A DNA stretch of 64,000 nucleotides, taken from Promethearchaeia archaeon. GTDB taxonomy: Archaea; Asgardarchaeota; Lokiarchaeia; Sigyniarchaeales; SOKP01. The notes beneath the pieces are model-generated. The model did not search any database, was not told where the DNA came from, and worked only from the letters and a program-made list of their open reading frames with translations. The translations under genes and the position numbers were made by a program. The stretch covers positions 1 to 64,000 of the forward strand of contig JAHQWH010000155.1 in the NCBI GenBank assembly GCA_029856105.1, written 5' to 3'. Numbering within the stretch: the first letter of the stretch is position 1; the number at the start of each line of letters is the position of its first letter. Shown in pieces: positions 19,940-30,235 of the stretch.

Positions 19940-21343
19940 TTGAATAGGTTTTTATTTGTTTTAGGCTCAAATTGGCAATTGTCTTTGGCTGAACTTGACA
20001 ATCTTTTAAAGAATTCGCAATTCAGAGGAAAAATAACCGACTATTCGGCAAACATCGCGATAGTTGAGTTTGAATCGCTGCAAAAGAGCAGGTATTACGT
20101 AAACGATTTAATGACAATTCAATATATTTTAGGAGGTTGCCAGAAAATTGCTGAAATCTACGATTTTATCGATATCCAAACTATAAATGACGGCTTTCCG
20201 AAAACAGTTGAGAAATTCAAAAAGATTGACTTTACTAGAAAGGGAATTTTGAAGGTTATAAACTTCACGCTCAATAAAATATTCCCAAGGATACAAAATG
20301 AAAGTATATTTTACGCAGTATCCATCTATCCAAACCTATTTGATGATGATTATTATTCTGATGTGTTGGTAAAACATTTTCTACCTTTTTTGAATAAATC
20401 CATTATGAGCTTGTTAAAAGAGAAGGGTGCTGAAAAATCTTTATATTATAAATACCCCGAAGAAAATATTAAAGCGGGTAATTTAAATCCAATTTTCCCC
20501 CATCACTTGATAAAATATGGCTTATTCAATAAAGATCGAGCAGAAATAATCTTTGGTTTTACAGAAGAAGGAGTGTATATCGCGCGTACTTTTACGGCTG
20601 ACGATCCGAATTTTAAAAAAAAAATTGACGAAGAAAGGCCATTTAAAGAGTTTAAAAGTAGCATTTCGCCAAAATTGGCTATTATTATGCTAAATTTTTT
20701 AAATTTATTTGAAGAAAGAGAAAATAACCTAATTCTTGATCCATTTGTGGGAAATGGTACTGTTCTTTTATTTGCATTAATAGAAGATTTTCAAATTTAC
20801 GGTTCTGATATTGATGGTACCAAAATTAAGAATACTTTGCGTAATTTAAATTGGTTATTAAATGAGCTTGAGGAACCAATTCCACTTTTGTTAAATGAAA
20901 GGGTTAAAAAAGCAGACGTTAAGAAATTGTCATCTTCTTTTAGCAAAGAATATTTTGATGGTATATGTACAGAACCAGAATTGGGCCCTTTTTACAAACA
21001 AAAACCCTACTACACAGAGGCCAAAGAGCTTATTGATTCAAAACTAAACTCGATTTACGAAGCTACTTTTAGAGAAGGTTATAAAGTTTTAAAACCTAAG
21101 TGTAGAATATGTATCGTATTACCGATCTTTAATACAATTGATGGCGGCGAAGTTCAATTAAAAATTGAAGAAATAGCTCGGAAGCACAACTTTGAACTAG
21201 TGCCAATGTTAGACCTAAATAGAATAGTAAATAAATCGAACCGGAAGCTTCAATTTAAGAAAGGGCAAGTTAGAGCTATAATCGATGCCAAAAAGAATCA
21301 AATAATAAAAAGAAAACTTTATGTTTTCGAAAAGATGAGCTGA
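19940..21343 (+). CDS. Trm-G10/Trm11-like RNA methyltransferase
   Basis: FDPFVGNG-type motif (LDPFVGNGTVLLFAL), YGSDIDGTKIKNTLRNL; motif IV TEPELGPF; TTG start. Confidence 0.75.
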   Translation: MNRFLFVLGSNWQLSLAELDNLLKNSQFRGKITDYSANIAIVEFESLQKSRYYVNDLMTIQYILGGCQKIAEIYDFIDIQTINDGFPKTVEKFKKIDFTRKGILKVINFTLNKIFPRIQNESIFYAVSIYPNLFDDDYYSDVLVKHFLPFLNKSIMSLLKEKGAEKSLYYKYPEENIKAGNLNPIFPHHLIKYGLFNKDRAEIIFGFTEEGVYIARTFTADDPNFKKKIDEERPFKEFKSSISPKLAIIMLNFLNLFEERENNLILDPFVGNGTVLLFALIEDFQIYGSDIDGTKIKNTLRNLNWLLNELEEPIPLLLNERVKKADVKKLSSSFSKEYFDGICTEPELGPFYKQKPYYTEAKELIDSKLNSIYEATFREGYKVLKPKCRICIVLPIFNTIDGGEVQLKIEEIARKHNFELVPMLDLNRIVNKSNRKLQFKKGQVRAIIDAKKNQIIKRKLYVFEKMS

Positions 21344-21355
21344 TCCGGTTAAAAT

Positions 21356-22024
21356 ATGAATCACATCAAAATTTTAGACCAAATTGAACAAGCCTTAGAA
21401 GGAGAAGCTCACCTTGACGAGTTAGCTAGAAAAAAACAAGATCCATTTAAAATCTTAATATCTACGATATTATCTGCAAGATCTAGAGATTCAAATACTA
21501 GAGAAGCTACAAATAGTTTATTTATAAAATATAAAACTCCAAAAGAAATCGCAGAAGCGAGCGTAGAAGATTTAGAGATGTTGGTTTTTAAATCAGGCTT
21601 TTATAAGGTTAAAGCGGCTCGCATTAAAGAAGTTTCTCGAATAATAAAAGAAGATTATCAAGGAATTGTGCCAAAAGACTTTGAAGAGTTAGTTTCTCTA
21701 CCTGGAGTAGGTGCTAAAACAGCTAATTGCGTATTAGTATACGCCTTTAAGATTCCCGCAATACCAGTGGATGTTCACGTTCATAGAATCCCTAATAGAT
21801 TAGGTTGGATAAAAACAACTAAACCAGGGCAAACAGAAGAAGAATTAAAGAGAATTATTCCTCGAGAGCAATGGATTAGAGTGAATCGATTATTTGTGCG
21901 GTTTGGGCAAGAAATTTGCCTGCCAATTCGTCCCAAATGCGATATTTGCCCTTTAAACGACATTTGTTCTAAGGATTTTTCGATGGAAATAGCTATGAGA
22001 AATAAAAAAAAGAAAAAGAAATGA
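21356..22024 (+). CDS. nth: Endonuclease III (HhH-GPD DNA glycosylase)
   Basis: LPGVGAKTANCVLVYAF...VDVHVHRIPNRLG; FeS motif CLPIRPKCDICPLNDIC. Confidence 0.95.
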   Translation: MNHIKILDQIEQALEGEAHLDELARKKQDPFKILISTILSARSRDSNTREATNSLFIKYKTPKEIAEASVEDLEMLVFKSGFYKVKAARIKEVSRIIKEDYQGIVPKDFEELVSLPGVGAKTANCVLVYAFKIPAIPVDVHVHRIPNRLGWIKTTKPGQTEEELKRIIPREQWIRVNRLFVRFGQEICLPIRPKCDICPLNDICSKDFSMEIAMRNKKKKKK

Positions 22025-22026
22025 TT

Positions 22027-22605
22027 TTAATAAGTTTCAAAGGATTTTTTCTTCCTTTTAAGAGCATAGCCCGCTAAAAATCCTCCTAATAAGCCAAAAA
22101 TATGAGCAAAATAGTTGATTCCGGGCGAAAACGAGGAAAATACGAAATAAAACACATAAAATAAGCCTACAATTATTAAGGGAGTGTCCCTTTCCACGAT
22201 TGTTAACGATAAAGTAGCTCCAATCAACCCGAAAATTGCACCAGATGCGCCTAGGCTTATTACATTAAAAGGTAACAAAAATAATGAAAACACATTTCCA
22301 ATTAATCCTGAAATTAAGTATATCAATAAGAATTCGAATTTAGAAAAAGTGAGCTCGACATAGGTTCCAAAAAGCAAGAGTGCTATCATATTAGAGAAAA
22401 GGTGCATAGCGTCACCGTGTAAAAACATTGAAGTAAAAAGTCGCCAAATTTCAAGTTCGACAAAGACTTTATTATTGATTTGAACCAATTGATAAAATAA
22501 ATCCTCGAAAGCTAAAGAGAAAAAAATGTACAAAAGTACATTTGTAGAAATCAGAAATATTGTTATCCTAGCTTCCTTAAAATTTGATGCGTCTAAAACA
22601 TACAT
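22027..22605 (-). CDS. Rhomboid family intramembrane serine protease
   Basis: FLHGDAMHLFSNM, SLGASGAIFGLIGA, GINYFAHIFGLLGGFLAGY. Confidence 0.93.
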   Translation of the reverse strand: MYVLDASNFKEARITIFLISTNVLLYIFFSLAFEDLFYQLVQINNKVFVELEIWRLFTSMFLHGDAMHLFSNMIALLLFGTYVELTFSKFEFLLIYLISGLIGNVFSLFLLPFNVISLGASGAIFGLIGATLSLTIVERDTPLIIVGLFYVFYFVFSSFSPGINYFAHIFGLLGGFLAGYALKRKKKSFETY

Positions 22606-22704
22606 AACTTAATTATCCCAACAGATTTGACAATTAGTATTTTATAATATTTTAATATAAATAGATATAATAATTATAATATTTATCAATATTTTGTAGA
22701 CAAA

Positions 22705-23841
22705 ATGGAAAATCGTAAATTATTTCGTTCAAAAATACAGTTGTTATTTACGCTATATTTTAATGGCTATTTGAGAGATATTAGGCTATTTAAGGCATTT
22801 TTAGACGTTCCTCTAAAAGAATTTATACCAAAAGAAATACAGGATCAAGTTAGAATTTACAACGATGCCCCAGTTCTATTTTACTTCAATAAAGAGCGAC
22901 CAGATACACTTAGAACGATCTCTGCTCCCCATATGATTTCGATCATGTTACAAGAATTAATTTTGAATGTTAATGACGATTTACTTATTTTAGGAGCAAA
23001 GAGTGGATATATCGCTGCGTTAGCTCATAAATTAGCTCCAAATGGTAGAATTGTAATAATAGAAGCAAATCCAAAGATTGCAAATGTTACTTTAGAAAAT
23101 TTAAGAAAAGCTAATCTACTTGAGAAAGTTGAAGTTATCGTAGGAAACCCATTATTTGGATTTAATGAACGATATCCTTGGCAAAAAATCCTCGTAACTG
23201 GTGCTATAAAAGAAGATCGAATATCTACATTATTACAACAACTCGATCCGAACGAAGGCGTTTTGTTCGCTCCAATTGGCGAAGATTTGATTCAAACATA
23301 CACCCAAATAATTCGTTATGAGGAGAATTTTTATGGAAAGAAGCATTTACAAGTAAGGTTTACTCCACTAATGACTCAAGTTGAATTAGACGAATTAAAA
23401 TTGGATATTGATTATGAAGAATTGGATGTAACAATCAACCAATCAGAAGCAGATAATTTTATTGGCACTCCTTATACGAAAAATATGTCCGTTAACTATG
23501 AATCTAATATATTAGATGAAGTAAGGCTAGAACCTTATTCAAAAAGTCAATCTTACGATATAAAACCTGAGAATATCTTTTATGCTTTTCTACAGCATAA
23601 GGACCAAACAATCAATTCGGCAAATAATAAGGAAAACCTAGAATATTTAGAAAATATAATTAATTCTTTAGAACAAATAAAAACATATAATGACTTCATT
23701 AGAAAAGAAATTGAAAAAAGGAAATCTTCTGATTCCTCATTATTTGATAAAAAAATTAAAGTAATTGATAAATACCAACTTGAAGTCAATAGCATACAAA
23801 AAAGAATAAAGAAAGAGATAAATAAAATCCAAAAACAATAA
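22705..23841 (+). CDS. Protein-L-isoaspartate O-methyltransferase-like protein with charged C-terminal extension
   Basis: ISAPHMISIMLQELIL, LGAKSGYIAALAHKLAPNGRIVIIE, C-terminal ~110 aa coiled-coil-like. Confidence 0.8.
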   Translation: MENRKLFRSKIQLLFTLYFNGYLRDIRLFKAFLDVPLKEFIPKEIQDQVRIYNDAPVLFYFNKERPDTLRTISAPHMISIMLQELILNVNDDLLILGAKSGYIAALAHKLAPNGRIVIIEANPKIANVTLENLRKANLLEKVEVIVGNPLFGFNERYPWQKILVTGAIKEDRISTLLQQLDPNEGVLFAPIGEDLIQTYTQIIRYEENFYGKKHLQVRFTPLMTQVELDELKLDIDYEELDVTINQSEADNFIGTPYTKNMSVNYESNILDEVRLEPYSKSQSYDIKPENIFYAFLQHKDQTINSANNKENLEYLENIINSLEQIKTYNDFIRKEIEKRKSSDSSLFDKKIKVIDKYQLEVNSIQKRIKKEINKIQKQ

Positions 23842-23865
23842 GATTACATTAAAAACTGCTCATTA

Positions 23866-24948
23866 TTAGCAATTATATTTTCCATACTTTATTGCAGCAT
23901 TAACGAATGTTCTCACATTTTCTATTGGAATTTCTTTAAATATAACCGTACTAGGACCTATGATAAAGCGTCTATTTTCTTTCAAAGCGGTCATTAATTC
24001 TTTTACGTGAGATTCAATTTGATCTTGAGTTCCATATGGAAGTGTATAGGATACGTCCCCAAAACCGACTATTACAAAATCCGGATGGTGTTCATTTACA
24101 TAAAAAGGGTCACATCCTCCTTCAAACCCTTGTAATCCTTGGAATCCAGCTTTCTTAAAAGATGAGATTAATTCTGTGACATCTCCATCAGTATGAATTT
24201 GAGAAATCATACTGGCATCCGAAATAAGCGAATTTAATTCTTTGTAATAGGGCATAAAATCCGTTTCCCACCTTTTAGGTGAAATCATTGAACGATCTTT
24301 ATATGCAACATCGTCTAAAATAGTGATGACTTTACCTCTTTTTCCTGTTGCGTTTATTAAACCTCTCAGATTAGTTTGTGTAAAATGAGCGTAAAATTTA
24401 ATTAATTCTCTGTAAAGGGTTGTGTTCTTTTTGAAATGATAACTAAAATTTGACATACCCATACTTCTCCACACTCGATCGAAGATACCGTCTACAGTTA
24501 AAACAGGAAAAATGTAGGGTGATATCTTTTCATAACGAGTTATAGTCTTTTTAATTATTTCACTATTGTCTATTTCCTTTAGATTAGCACTGAGTTCATT
24601 TAAGAGGTCTAAATTATTTATGTATCCGCCTTCATAATACGAAGTTTTGCGTCTCGTTGATTGTCCATCTTCTTTTATTCTAACGATTTTTCCCGTCCCA
24701 TCGTACACTTTAACGCTTTTTATTTTAAAACTTAAGGGAAATGGGGCAAAAACAGAATCAAACTTTAAAGCAAAAGGAATGTCGAAATAGAGGTTATTAA
24801 ATAATCTCTCATTATGACTGTTTAATATTTTTTCTTTATTTTGCGTGATAAATTCTTCTCTAATGTATTGAACATGTGTAGGAACTCTATCTAGCTTTTT
24901 CCGCTCATTATCGTCGTAAACTGCTAAATAACGCTCGCACGAATTCAT
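23866..24948 (-). CDS. Uroporphyrinogen decarboxylase (URO-D)-family protein / methyltransferase-like
   Basis: TVDGIFDRVWRSMG, IHTDGDVTELISSFKKAGFQGLQGFEGGCD. Confidence 0.7.
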   Translation of the reverse strand: MNSCERYLAVYDDNERKKLDRVPTHVQYIREEFITQNKEKILNSHNERLFNNLYFDIPFALKFDSVFAPFPLSFKIKSVKVYDGTGKIVRIKEDGQSTRRKTSYYEGGYINNLDLLNELSANLKEIDNSEIIKKTITRYEKISPYIFPVLTVDGIFDRVWRSMGMSNFSYHFKKNTTLYRELIKFYAHFTQTNLRGLINATGKRGKVITILDDVAYKDRSMISPKRWETDFMPYYKELNSLISDASMISQIHTDGDVTELISSFKKAGFQGLQGFEGGCDPFYVNEHHPDFVIVGFGDVSYTLPYGTQDQIESHVKELMTALKENRRFIIGPSTVIFKEIPIENVRTFVNAAIKYGKYNC

Positions 24949-25044
24949 ATACTTATAATAATGAAATTTTACTATAAAATTGTTATTTAATGATGATTCT
25001 GTTTTAAATAAAGAATAAAAAAATAGGTTAATAAAAAAGATTTT

Positions 25045-27150
25045 TTAAGTATATTTTTCTTTAAACTCCTTTAACTTTGCTAGTACTTCGTCTCTTAAAG
25101 AACCAACGACTAATTTATCTGTTTTGATATCTTTAGCAAACTGCATAAATTGATGTAAAACAAGCCCCGGGGGAAATTGGTCCCTCATATCTTCTATGAA
25201 AGCGCCTAAGACATTTCCGGTTATGGTTTGATCTATTTTCTTAAAAACATTTGAAAAAAGATCGTTAATAAGAGCACTTTTCCCTGTACTTATTGAAGTA
25301 ATAGAACCCTTAACAGTTTGAGCGGGAGCCCCTACTTGATTATCAGATGATTGAGTTAATTCAGAGCCCTCACGGCCTTGAACAATGATCTCTGGCTCAT
25401 ATCTTGGATAATCACCCTGTCCAGAACAAGTGTAATTAAGATTTAACGATTCATTTCCCTTCAATTCAGCAATCTTGACTTGCAATTCAGATTCTTCCCC
25501 AATTTTCACAACATTATAGTCATCGATGTTAATATTAGTTAAATTAAAACCTCTAGGGATTTTATCCTTGACAATAATATTTTCTAATTCTACATTTCCT
25601 TTATTTTGAATTCTAAGGCTAATGGAGAATTCTCCTTCAGACGTTCCAGGTTTTATGCTTTTAAGCGTTTTCAGTTTACGCTTAACGTATTTCACTTTGA
25701 TCTCTGGTTCCATATCTGGAGATTTAATAAATAAATTTCCTTCAACTGGGCTATTTATTTCTATATTTACAGGAGTTTTATAAAGCGTTTCTGTAGGTGG
25801 TCTTGGATTCCTTGCTTTAAGTGGGTATGAGACAATTAATTTGGCGCCTTGGATAAATTCGCTAGATAGATTGAAAAGTTCGATAATAATTTGGTGTTTT
25901 GAGTCTGGACTTTGGTCATTCGGTGCAAGCTCAAGTTTTTTAGTAAAATCAGTCCGAGAACTAATATCTATGTTTCCTAGCGTAACTTTAACTTGATTTA
26001 TTAATGGTGGTACAAAATCTTGGGGAATTTCATCAAGAATGTTAATTGCTCCTATAATTGAAGTACCATTATTAACAATTGTATTTTCTATTACCATGTC
26101 TGTATTCGCGTAGGCATCAACCTCGGGAGGGTTAATAGATTTATTTACATTAGCTCTTAAAACGGGGTAAACGGTGGACTCCTTATTGATTTCACCAACA
26201 ACTCTGGTAAGCACTACAAATAACGTTGTAAATTCGATCGAGGAACTTAATTCAGGAACGTCTTTAGATTCAACTTGAAAATCATAATCCCACGATTGTT
26301 CAGGATTAAGTAACCGATTAGGGGCTTGAGATACGACGTTTTCGGTTCCCGTAGTAATTTTTTGTAACACCTTAACGTTTTCTATTCTCACTTGAAACTC
26401 TGACTCGTTAATAAATTCAACACTACAATCCCACATTCCCGGTTGAGATCCTTCGTCTCTATCAATTCCAGACATCGAATCAGTGAGCCCTCGAACTTCT
26501 GGATTAAGCATTGTTAGTTTATAATTATTGATTAAGTAAGTAACATCTAAAGTTCCTAATGCTTTTACATCGTTATCTTTCAAATTTACCGCACAAGTTA
26601 ATTCTAACTCAGCTTTTTGTTGTCCATCTAACGAAACAATATCCCAACTCAAAAATCTTAATTCTGACTCTTCAATTATACCAGCAACACCGATATTAGG
26701 ATTAAGAATCTCAATTTCTTGGAAGAACGAGGGTATTTCTCTTTTCACTTTAATGTTTGAAATAGGTATGTCTAAGGGATTCGTTAGTACTAACTTCAAT
26801 TTGCATTTATTTTCTGTTTCAAACAGAAACGCGTTATTTACTTTATCTGAAATTGATGTAGTAGTATCGAAAATATCGACAACTTTAAGTGAAGGTTCTT
26901 TTAAATTTTGAACTTCGTATTCGCTTTTATGTTCTTGAGTAGGGTTTAAAATTCCCACATCCAATTCTCTCGAACTAATTGTTGTGTTAACAATTTCTTT
27001 TAAATCGCATCCTAAATTCCATAGCCGACTTTTCTGGGAAGGGTTCTTTATTAAAATTTTTCCGTTTCCTTTTATTTCTTTTTGGTTTAATTGCCCATCT
27101 AAAAGAGTTTTTTCATTTTCTGTAATATCAACGATTATTAAATCAGACAT
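25045..27150 (-). CDS. Large beta-rich protein with repeated DUF11/CARDB-like segments; function unknown
   Basis: 701 aa, no signal peptide or TM; repeats such as SISLRIQNKGNVELENIIVKDKIPRGF and LVLTNPLDIPISNIKVKREIPSFF; helical C-terminus. Confidence 0.6.
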   Translation of the reverse strand: MSDLIIVDITENEKTLLDGQLNQKEIKGNGKILIKNPSQKSRLWNLGCDLKEIVNTTISSRELDVGILNPTQEHKSEYEVQNLKEPSLKVVDIFDTTTSISDKVNNAFLFETENKCKLKLVLTNPLDIPISNIKVKREIPSFFQEIEILNPNIGVAGIIEESELRFLSWDIVSLDGQQKAELELTCAVNLKDNDVKALGTLDVTYLINNYKLTMLNPEVRGLTDSMSGIDRDEGSQPGMWDCSVEFINESEFQVRIENVKVLQKITTGTENVVSQAPNRLLNPEQSWDYDFQVESKDVPELSSSIEFTTLFVVLTRVVGEINKESTVYPVLRANVNKSINPPEVDAYANTDMVIENTIVNNGTSIIGAINILDEIPQDFVPPLINQVKVTLGNIDISSRTDFTKKLELAPNDQSPDSKHQIIIELFNLSSEFIQGAKLIVSYPLKARNPRPPTETLYKTPVNIEINSPVEGNLFIKSPDMEPEIKVKYVKRKLKTLKSIKPGTSEGEFSISLRIQNKGNVELENIIVKDKIPRGFNLTNINIDDYNVVKIGEESELQVKIAELKGNESLNLNYTCSGQGDYPRYEPEIIVQGREGSELTQSSDNQVGAPAQTVKGSITSISTGKSALINDLFSNVFKKIDQTITGNVLGAFIEDMRDQFPPGLVLHQFMQFAKDIKTDKLVVGSLRDEVLAKLKEFKEKYT

Positions 27151-27276
27151 TTTCTCTGCTTCCTTACCTTTTATTGATTTATTGACAATTTTTTAACAAT
27201 AAAAAAATAAAGTTCAAAAATATAAATTTTAGGAAATAGAGAATTTTTTAATCAAAATTAGGATTATTTAATTAAG

Positions 27277-28131
27277 TTGAAAGATCAAAATAATTTTTAC
27301 TTTTGGCAGATTATCGCGCAATTTAACGATTTAATGAAATCTGCCATTGAAGGACCTAATTGTACAGATCCTCAAATTTGTAAAGGAGATTGTTGTTCTA
27401 TCAAAATTGATGTTCCAAAAATTCTAGCTGAGGAATATATTAAAAGAGGACATGCCAATAGGAGAGATTTCATTAGAAGCAACATATTTACTTTTCAGTT
27501 AAGGTTTAATGAAAAAACAGGAAAATGTTTTTTATTTGATAAAGAATTAAATGGATGTTTGATTCACAAATCTCGAATTAAACCACCCCAATGTTGGATT
27601 TATCCTACAGGATTCTCAAATCCAAATAATATTGAAATTAATTGTAAGAAAAGCTCTGGATGGAAAATAATTGATGTTGCGAAGGCAAAAGAAGCCGAAG
27701 AGCTTTTGCAAAAATACATTTTTCTATGTAATATTGAAGCTAAAAAAGAATTAAGATTAATTAGAGAGAGATTAGGTTATAAGGATAGTAGAAATTCAAA
27801 ATTAAAGTTTAAACTTTTAAAAGAAGAGCTTATGAGTATTGCTCCAAGTAACTTAGGAGGGTTTAAAGATTTATGGGAAAATTTCGGACTTTTACCTGCT
27901 GAAGGTTTGTCTTTACAAATGAAAAAATTTTGCTTTATTCACAATAGTAAATGCAATTTTCTCTCTGATAATTTCTTGAGTTGTAATAAAATCTGTGAAG
28001 TGGTAGCAAACAAATTAATCCAATTCCTACGACTTAATTTATATCCATACATTAAAAAAAATAGTTCGGATATCTGCGGCGATTATCCTTTATTTAAATT
28101 GTTCAACCACAGCAATTTATTCTCTGGTTAA
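27277..28131 (+). CDS. YkgJ-like cysteine-cluster protein
   Basis: CTDPQICKGDCCSIK...GKCFLFDKELNGCLIHKSRIKPPQCWIYP; TTG start. Confidence 0.65.
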   Translation: MKDQNNFYFWQIIAQFNDLMKSAIEGPNCTDPQICKGDCCSIKIDVPKILAEEYIKRGHANRRDFIRSNIFTFQLRFNEKTGKCFLFDKELNGCLIHKSRIKPPQCWIYPTGFSNPNNIEINCKKSSGWKIIDVAKAKEAEELLQKYIFLCNIEAKKELRLIRERLGYKDSRNSKLKFKLLKEELMSIAPSNLGGFKDLWENFGLLPAEGLSLQMKKFCFIHNSKCNFLSDNFLSCNKICEVVANKLIQFLRLNLYPYIKKNSSDICGDYPLFKLFNHSNLFSG

Positions 28132-28313
28132 TAATGTTGCGTCATTAAGGATTTTTGTCGGATAGTAAAATAGTTATTAATCTTAATACATCTTGAATAT
28201 TCCGAAGATAATATCTATGTATTACTTATTTTTAAGATTATTATCTTTATCTGTTTAAATAAGATTTATATATTAGATAGGAAATATATTTAATTAAAAA
28301 TTAATGTGATTTA

Positions 28314-28682
28314 ATGTCATTTGGAGATAAAAAATTATCTGAACTTACCGAAAAGGTTTTTAGTGAGAAATATGAATTTGTTGATGGACCGCAAAAAATA
28401 AAAGGGCAATCCGGTAAATATTGGACGTTTAACGCGGTTATTAATAACGGGAAACATGGTAGATATGGAGTATTTATTCGAGATTGGAAAAGAGAAATAT
28501 CCATTACACAATTAAGACAACTACATAAAGCATGCGTTGATATCCCCGAGATAGAAGGGGGAATTATGATTTGTAATATTGCCACAGATTTTTCGCGTGA
28601 TTACAGTACTCAATTTGGAATTCAGCTTCTATCAAGAGGGCATTTGGTCTCCAAATTGAGGAATAGAGAATTCCAATTTTAA
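28314..28682 (+). CDS. Small protein resembling the Mrr/PD-(D/E)XK restriction-endonuclease core
   Basis: 122 aa; YGVFIRDWKREISITQLRQLHKACVDIPEIEGGIMICNIATDFSRD; ATG 3 nt after GTGAT. Confidence 0.45.
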   Translation: MSFGDKKLSELTEKVFSEKYEFVDGPQKIKGQSGKYWTFNAVINNGKHGRYGVFIRDWKREISITQLRQLHKACVDIPEIEGGIMICNIATDFSRDYSTQFGIQLLSRGHLVSKLRNREFQF

Positions 28683-28785
28683 AAATTTTTATTTCTTTTT
28701 GGCACACACTCAAGAATTCACCATTCTTAAGAAAGTAAATTTATTTAATTCTCATTCTATTTACTTAAGTGTAATATATTAATTA

Positions 28786-29997
28786 ATGATTAAACCTACA
28801 AAGTGGAATATTGTGCTTACAAATAGAGTAAAAGGTGTTGATTATGCCATAAGAGAAATAGCTGCTGTTGCCCATGAAGTAGCTAAAAGTGGTAAAAAAG
28901 TTTATCATTTAAATATTGGAGATCCAGTTGCCTACGACTTTCCTACTCCAGAATTTATTTCAGATGCTTTATTTAAAGCTAGTCGCGAGGGTAAAAATAA
29001 TTATGTCAATTCACTAGGTGTTATTGAACTACGAGAAGAAATTAGTAGAATTCTTTATGAAAAACAAAACCTCAAAATTGGAATCGACGATATTCTGGTT
29101 ACTTCAGGAGTTACTGAAGGAATTTATTTTATTATAGCGAGCTTAATCGAAAATGGTAAAGAATTACTTATACCAGGTCCATCGTATCCATTATATATTA
29201 ATTATGCAAAATTTTTTGATGGAAAACCAGTTGAATATGCTCTTAACGAGGATGAGGATTGGGAGCCTGACATTGAAGATTTAAGGAAAAAAATTACAAC
29301 TAAAACTCAAGCAATATTAATATGCTCTCCAAATAATCCAACTGGGGCTATGTACGGAGAGAAAAAAATTAAAGAAATAATTAATTTAGCAGGAGAATAT
29401 GATTTACCTATTTTATCTGATGAAATTTACGATCAAATTACATATGATAAGCCGTATGTCTGTCCCGCCTCCTTAACCAAAGACGTCCCCATTATTGGCT
29501 TAAACGGTTTTTCAAAAACGCATTTAGTAACTGGGTGGAGGCTCGGATATCTTTATTACCATGATCCTGAAAACAAACTCGACGAATTAAAGAATGGCAT
29601 AGCAAAAATGGCGAGAGCGCGTCTATCTGCTAATTCTGTTGCTCAGTTCGCAGCAATAGATATTTTAAGAACTCCAAGCAATCACACCGTAGAAATGGTA
29701 CAGAAATTAAAAGAACGACGAGATTATTCGTACAATAGATTGCGAAAAATTGAGGGAATTAGTTGCGTTAAACCTAATGGTGCGTTTTACCTCTTCCCAA
29801 AATTAGATCTTAAAGAATTAGGAAAATGGAAAGACGATAAGGAGTTAGTAGTGGATTTACTTAAAGAGACTGGGGTCTGTATCGTTTATGGTTCTGGCTT
29901 TGGAGATTATGGAAAAGACCATATGCGAATAACTTTTTTACCAAAAGTAGAAATCCTTGATAAAGTATATAACCTAATTGAAGGATTCTTAAAGTAA
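28786..29997 (+). CDS. Class I/II PLP aminotransferase (alanine/aspartate aminotransferase-like)
   Basis: NIGDPVAYDFPTP, SPNNPTGAMYG, SDEIYDQITYD, GFSKTHLVTGWRLGY. Confidence 0.93.
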   Translation: MIKPTKWNIVLTNRVKGVDYAIREIAAVAHEVAKSGKKVYHLNIGDPVAYDFPTPEFISDALFKASREGKNNYVNSLGVIELREEISRILYEKQNLKIGIDDILVTSGVTEGIYFIIASLIENGKELLIPGPSYPLYINYAKFFDGKPVEYALNEDEDWEPDIEDLRKKITTKTQAILICSPNNPTGAMYGEKKIKEIINLAGEYDLPILSDEIYDQITYDKPYVCPASLTKDVPIIGLNGFSKTHLVTGWRLGYLYYHDPENKLDELKNGIAKMARARLSANSVAQFAAIDILRTPSNHTVEMVQKLKERRDYSYNRLRKIEGISCVKPNGAFYLFPKLDLKELGKWKDDKELVVDLLKETGVCIVYGSGFGDYGKDHMRITFLPKVEILDKVYNLIEGFLK

Positions 29998-30235
29998 AGA
30001 TTTATTCTAACAAAATTTTTGATTTTTCAATATCTTTCATTAATTTCATATTAGCCACTTAACATTCGTTCTAAAAACTATTAAATTTTAAAAGTCCTTG
30101 AAGTTTAAAAATGGTGAAGGCTAATAATTTTAAAAGAACAAATAATCTCTTAGCCAAGGATTAATACAATTTTTTATTTATATTGATAGAATAATTAATA
30201 TATTAATTAAAAATGAAATGTAATGGTTTTATACT

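Noticed and set aside
28205-28247. AAGATAATA/TATTATCTT inverted repeat in an intergenic region
   Set aside because: Almost pure A/T arms with a long loop in an AT-rich background; easily expected by chance.
28693-28712. AAGAAT/ATTCTT small hairpin upstream of the aminotransferase
   Set aside because: Short AT-rich arms; insufficient evidence for a terminator or operator.
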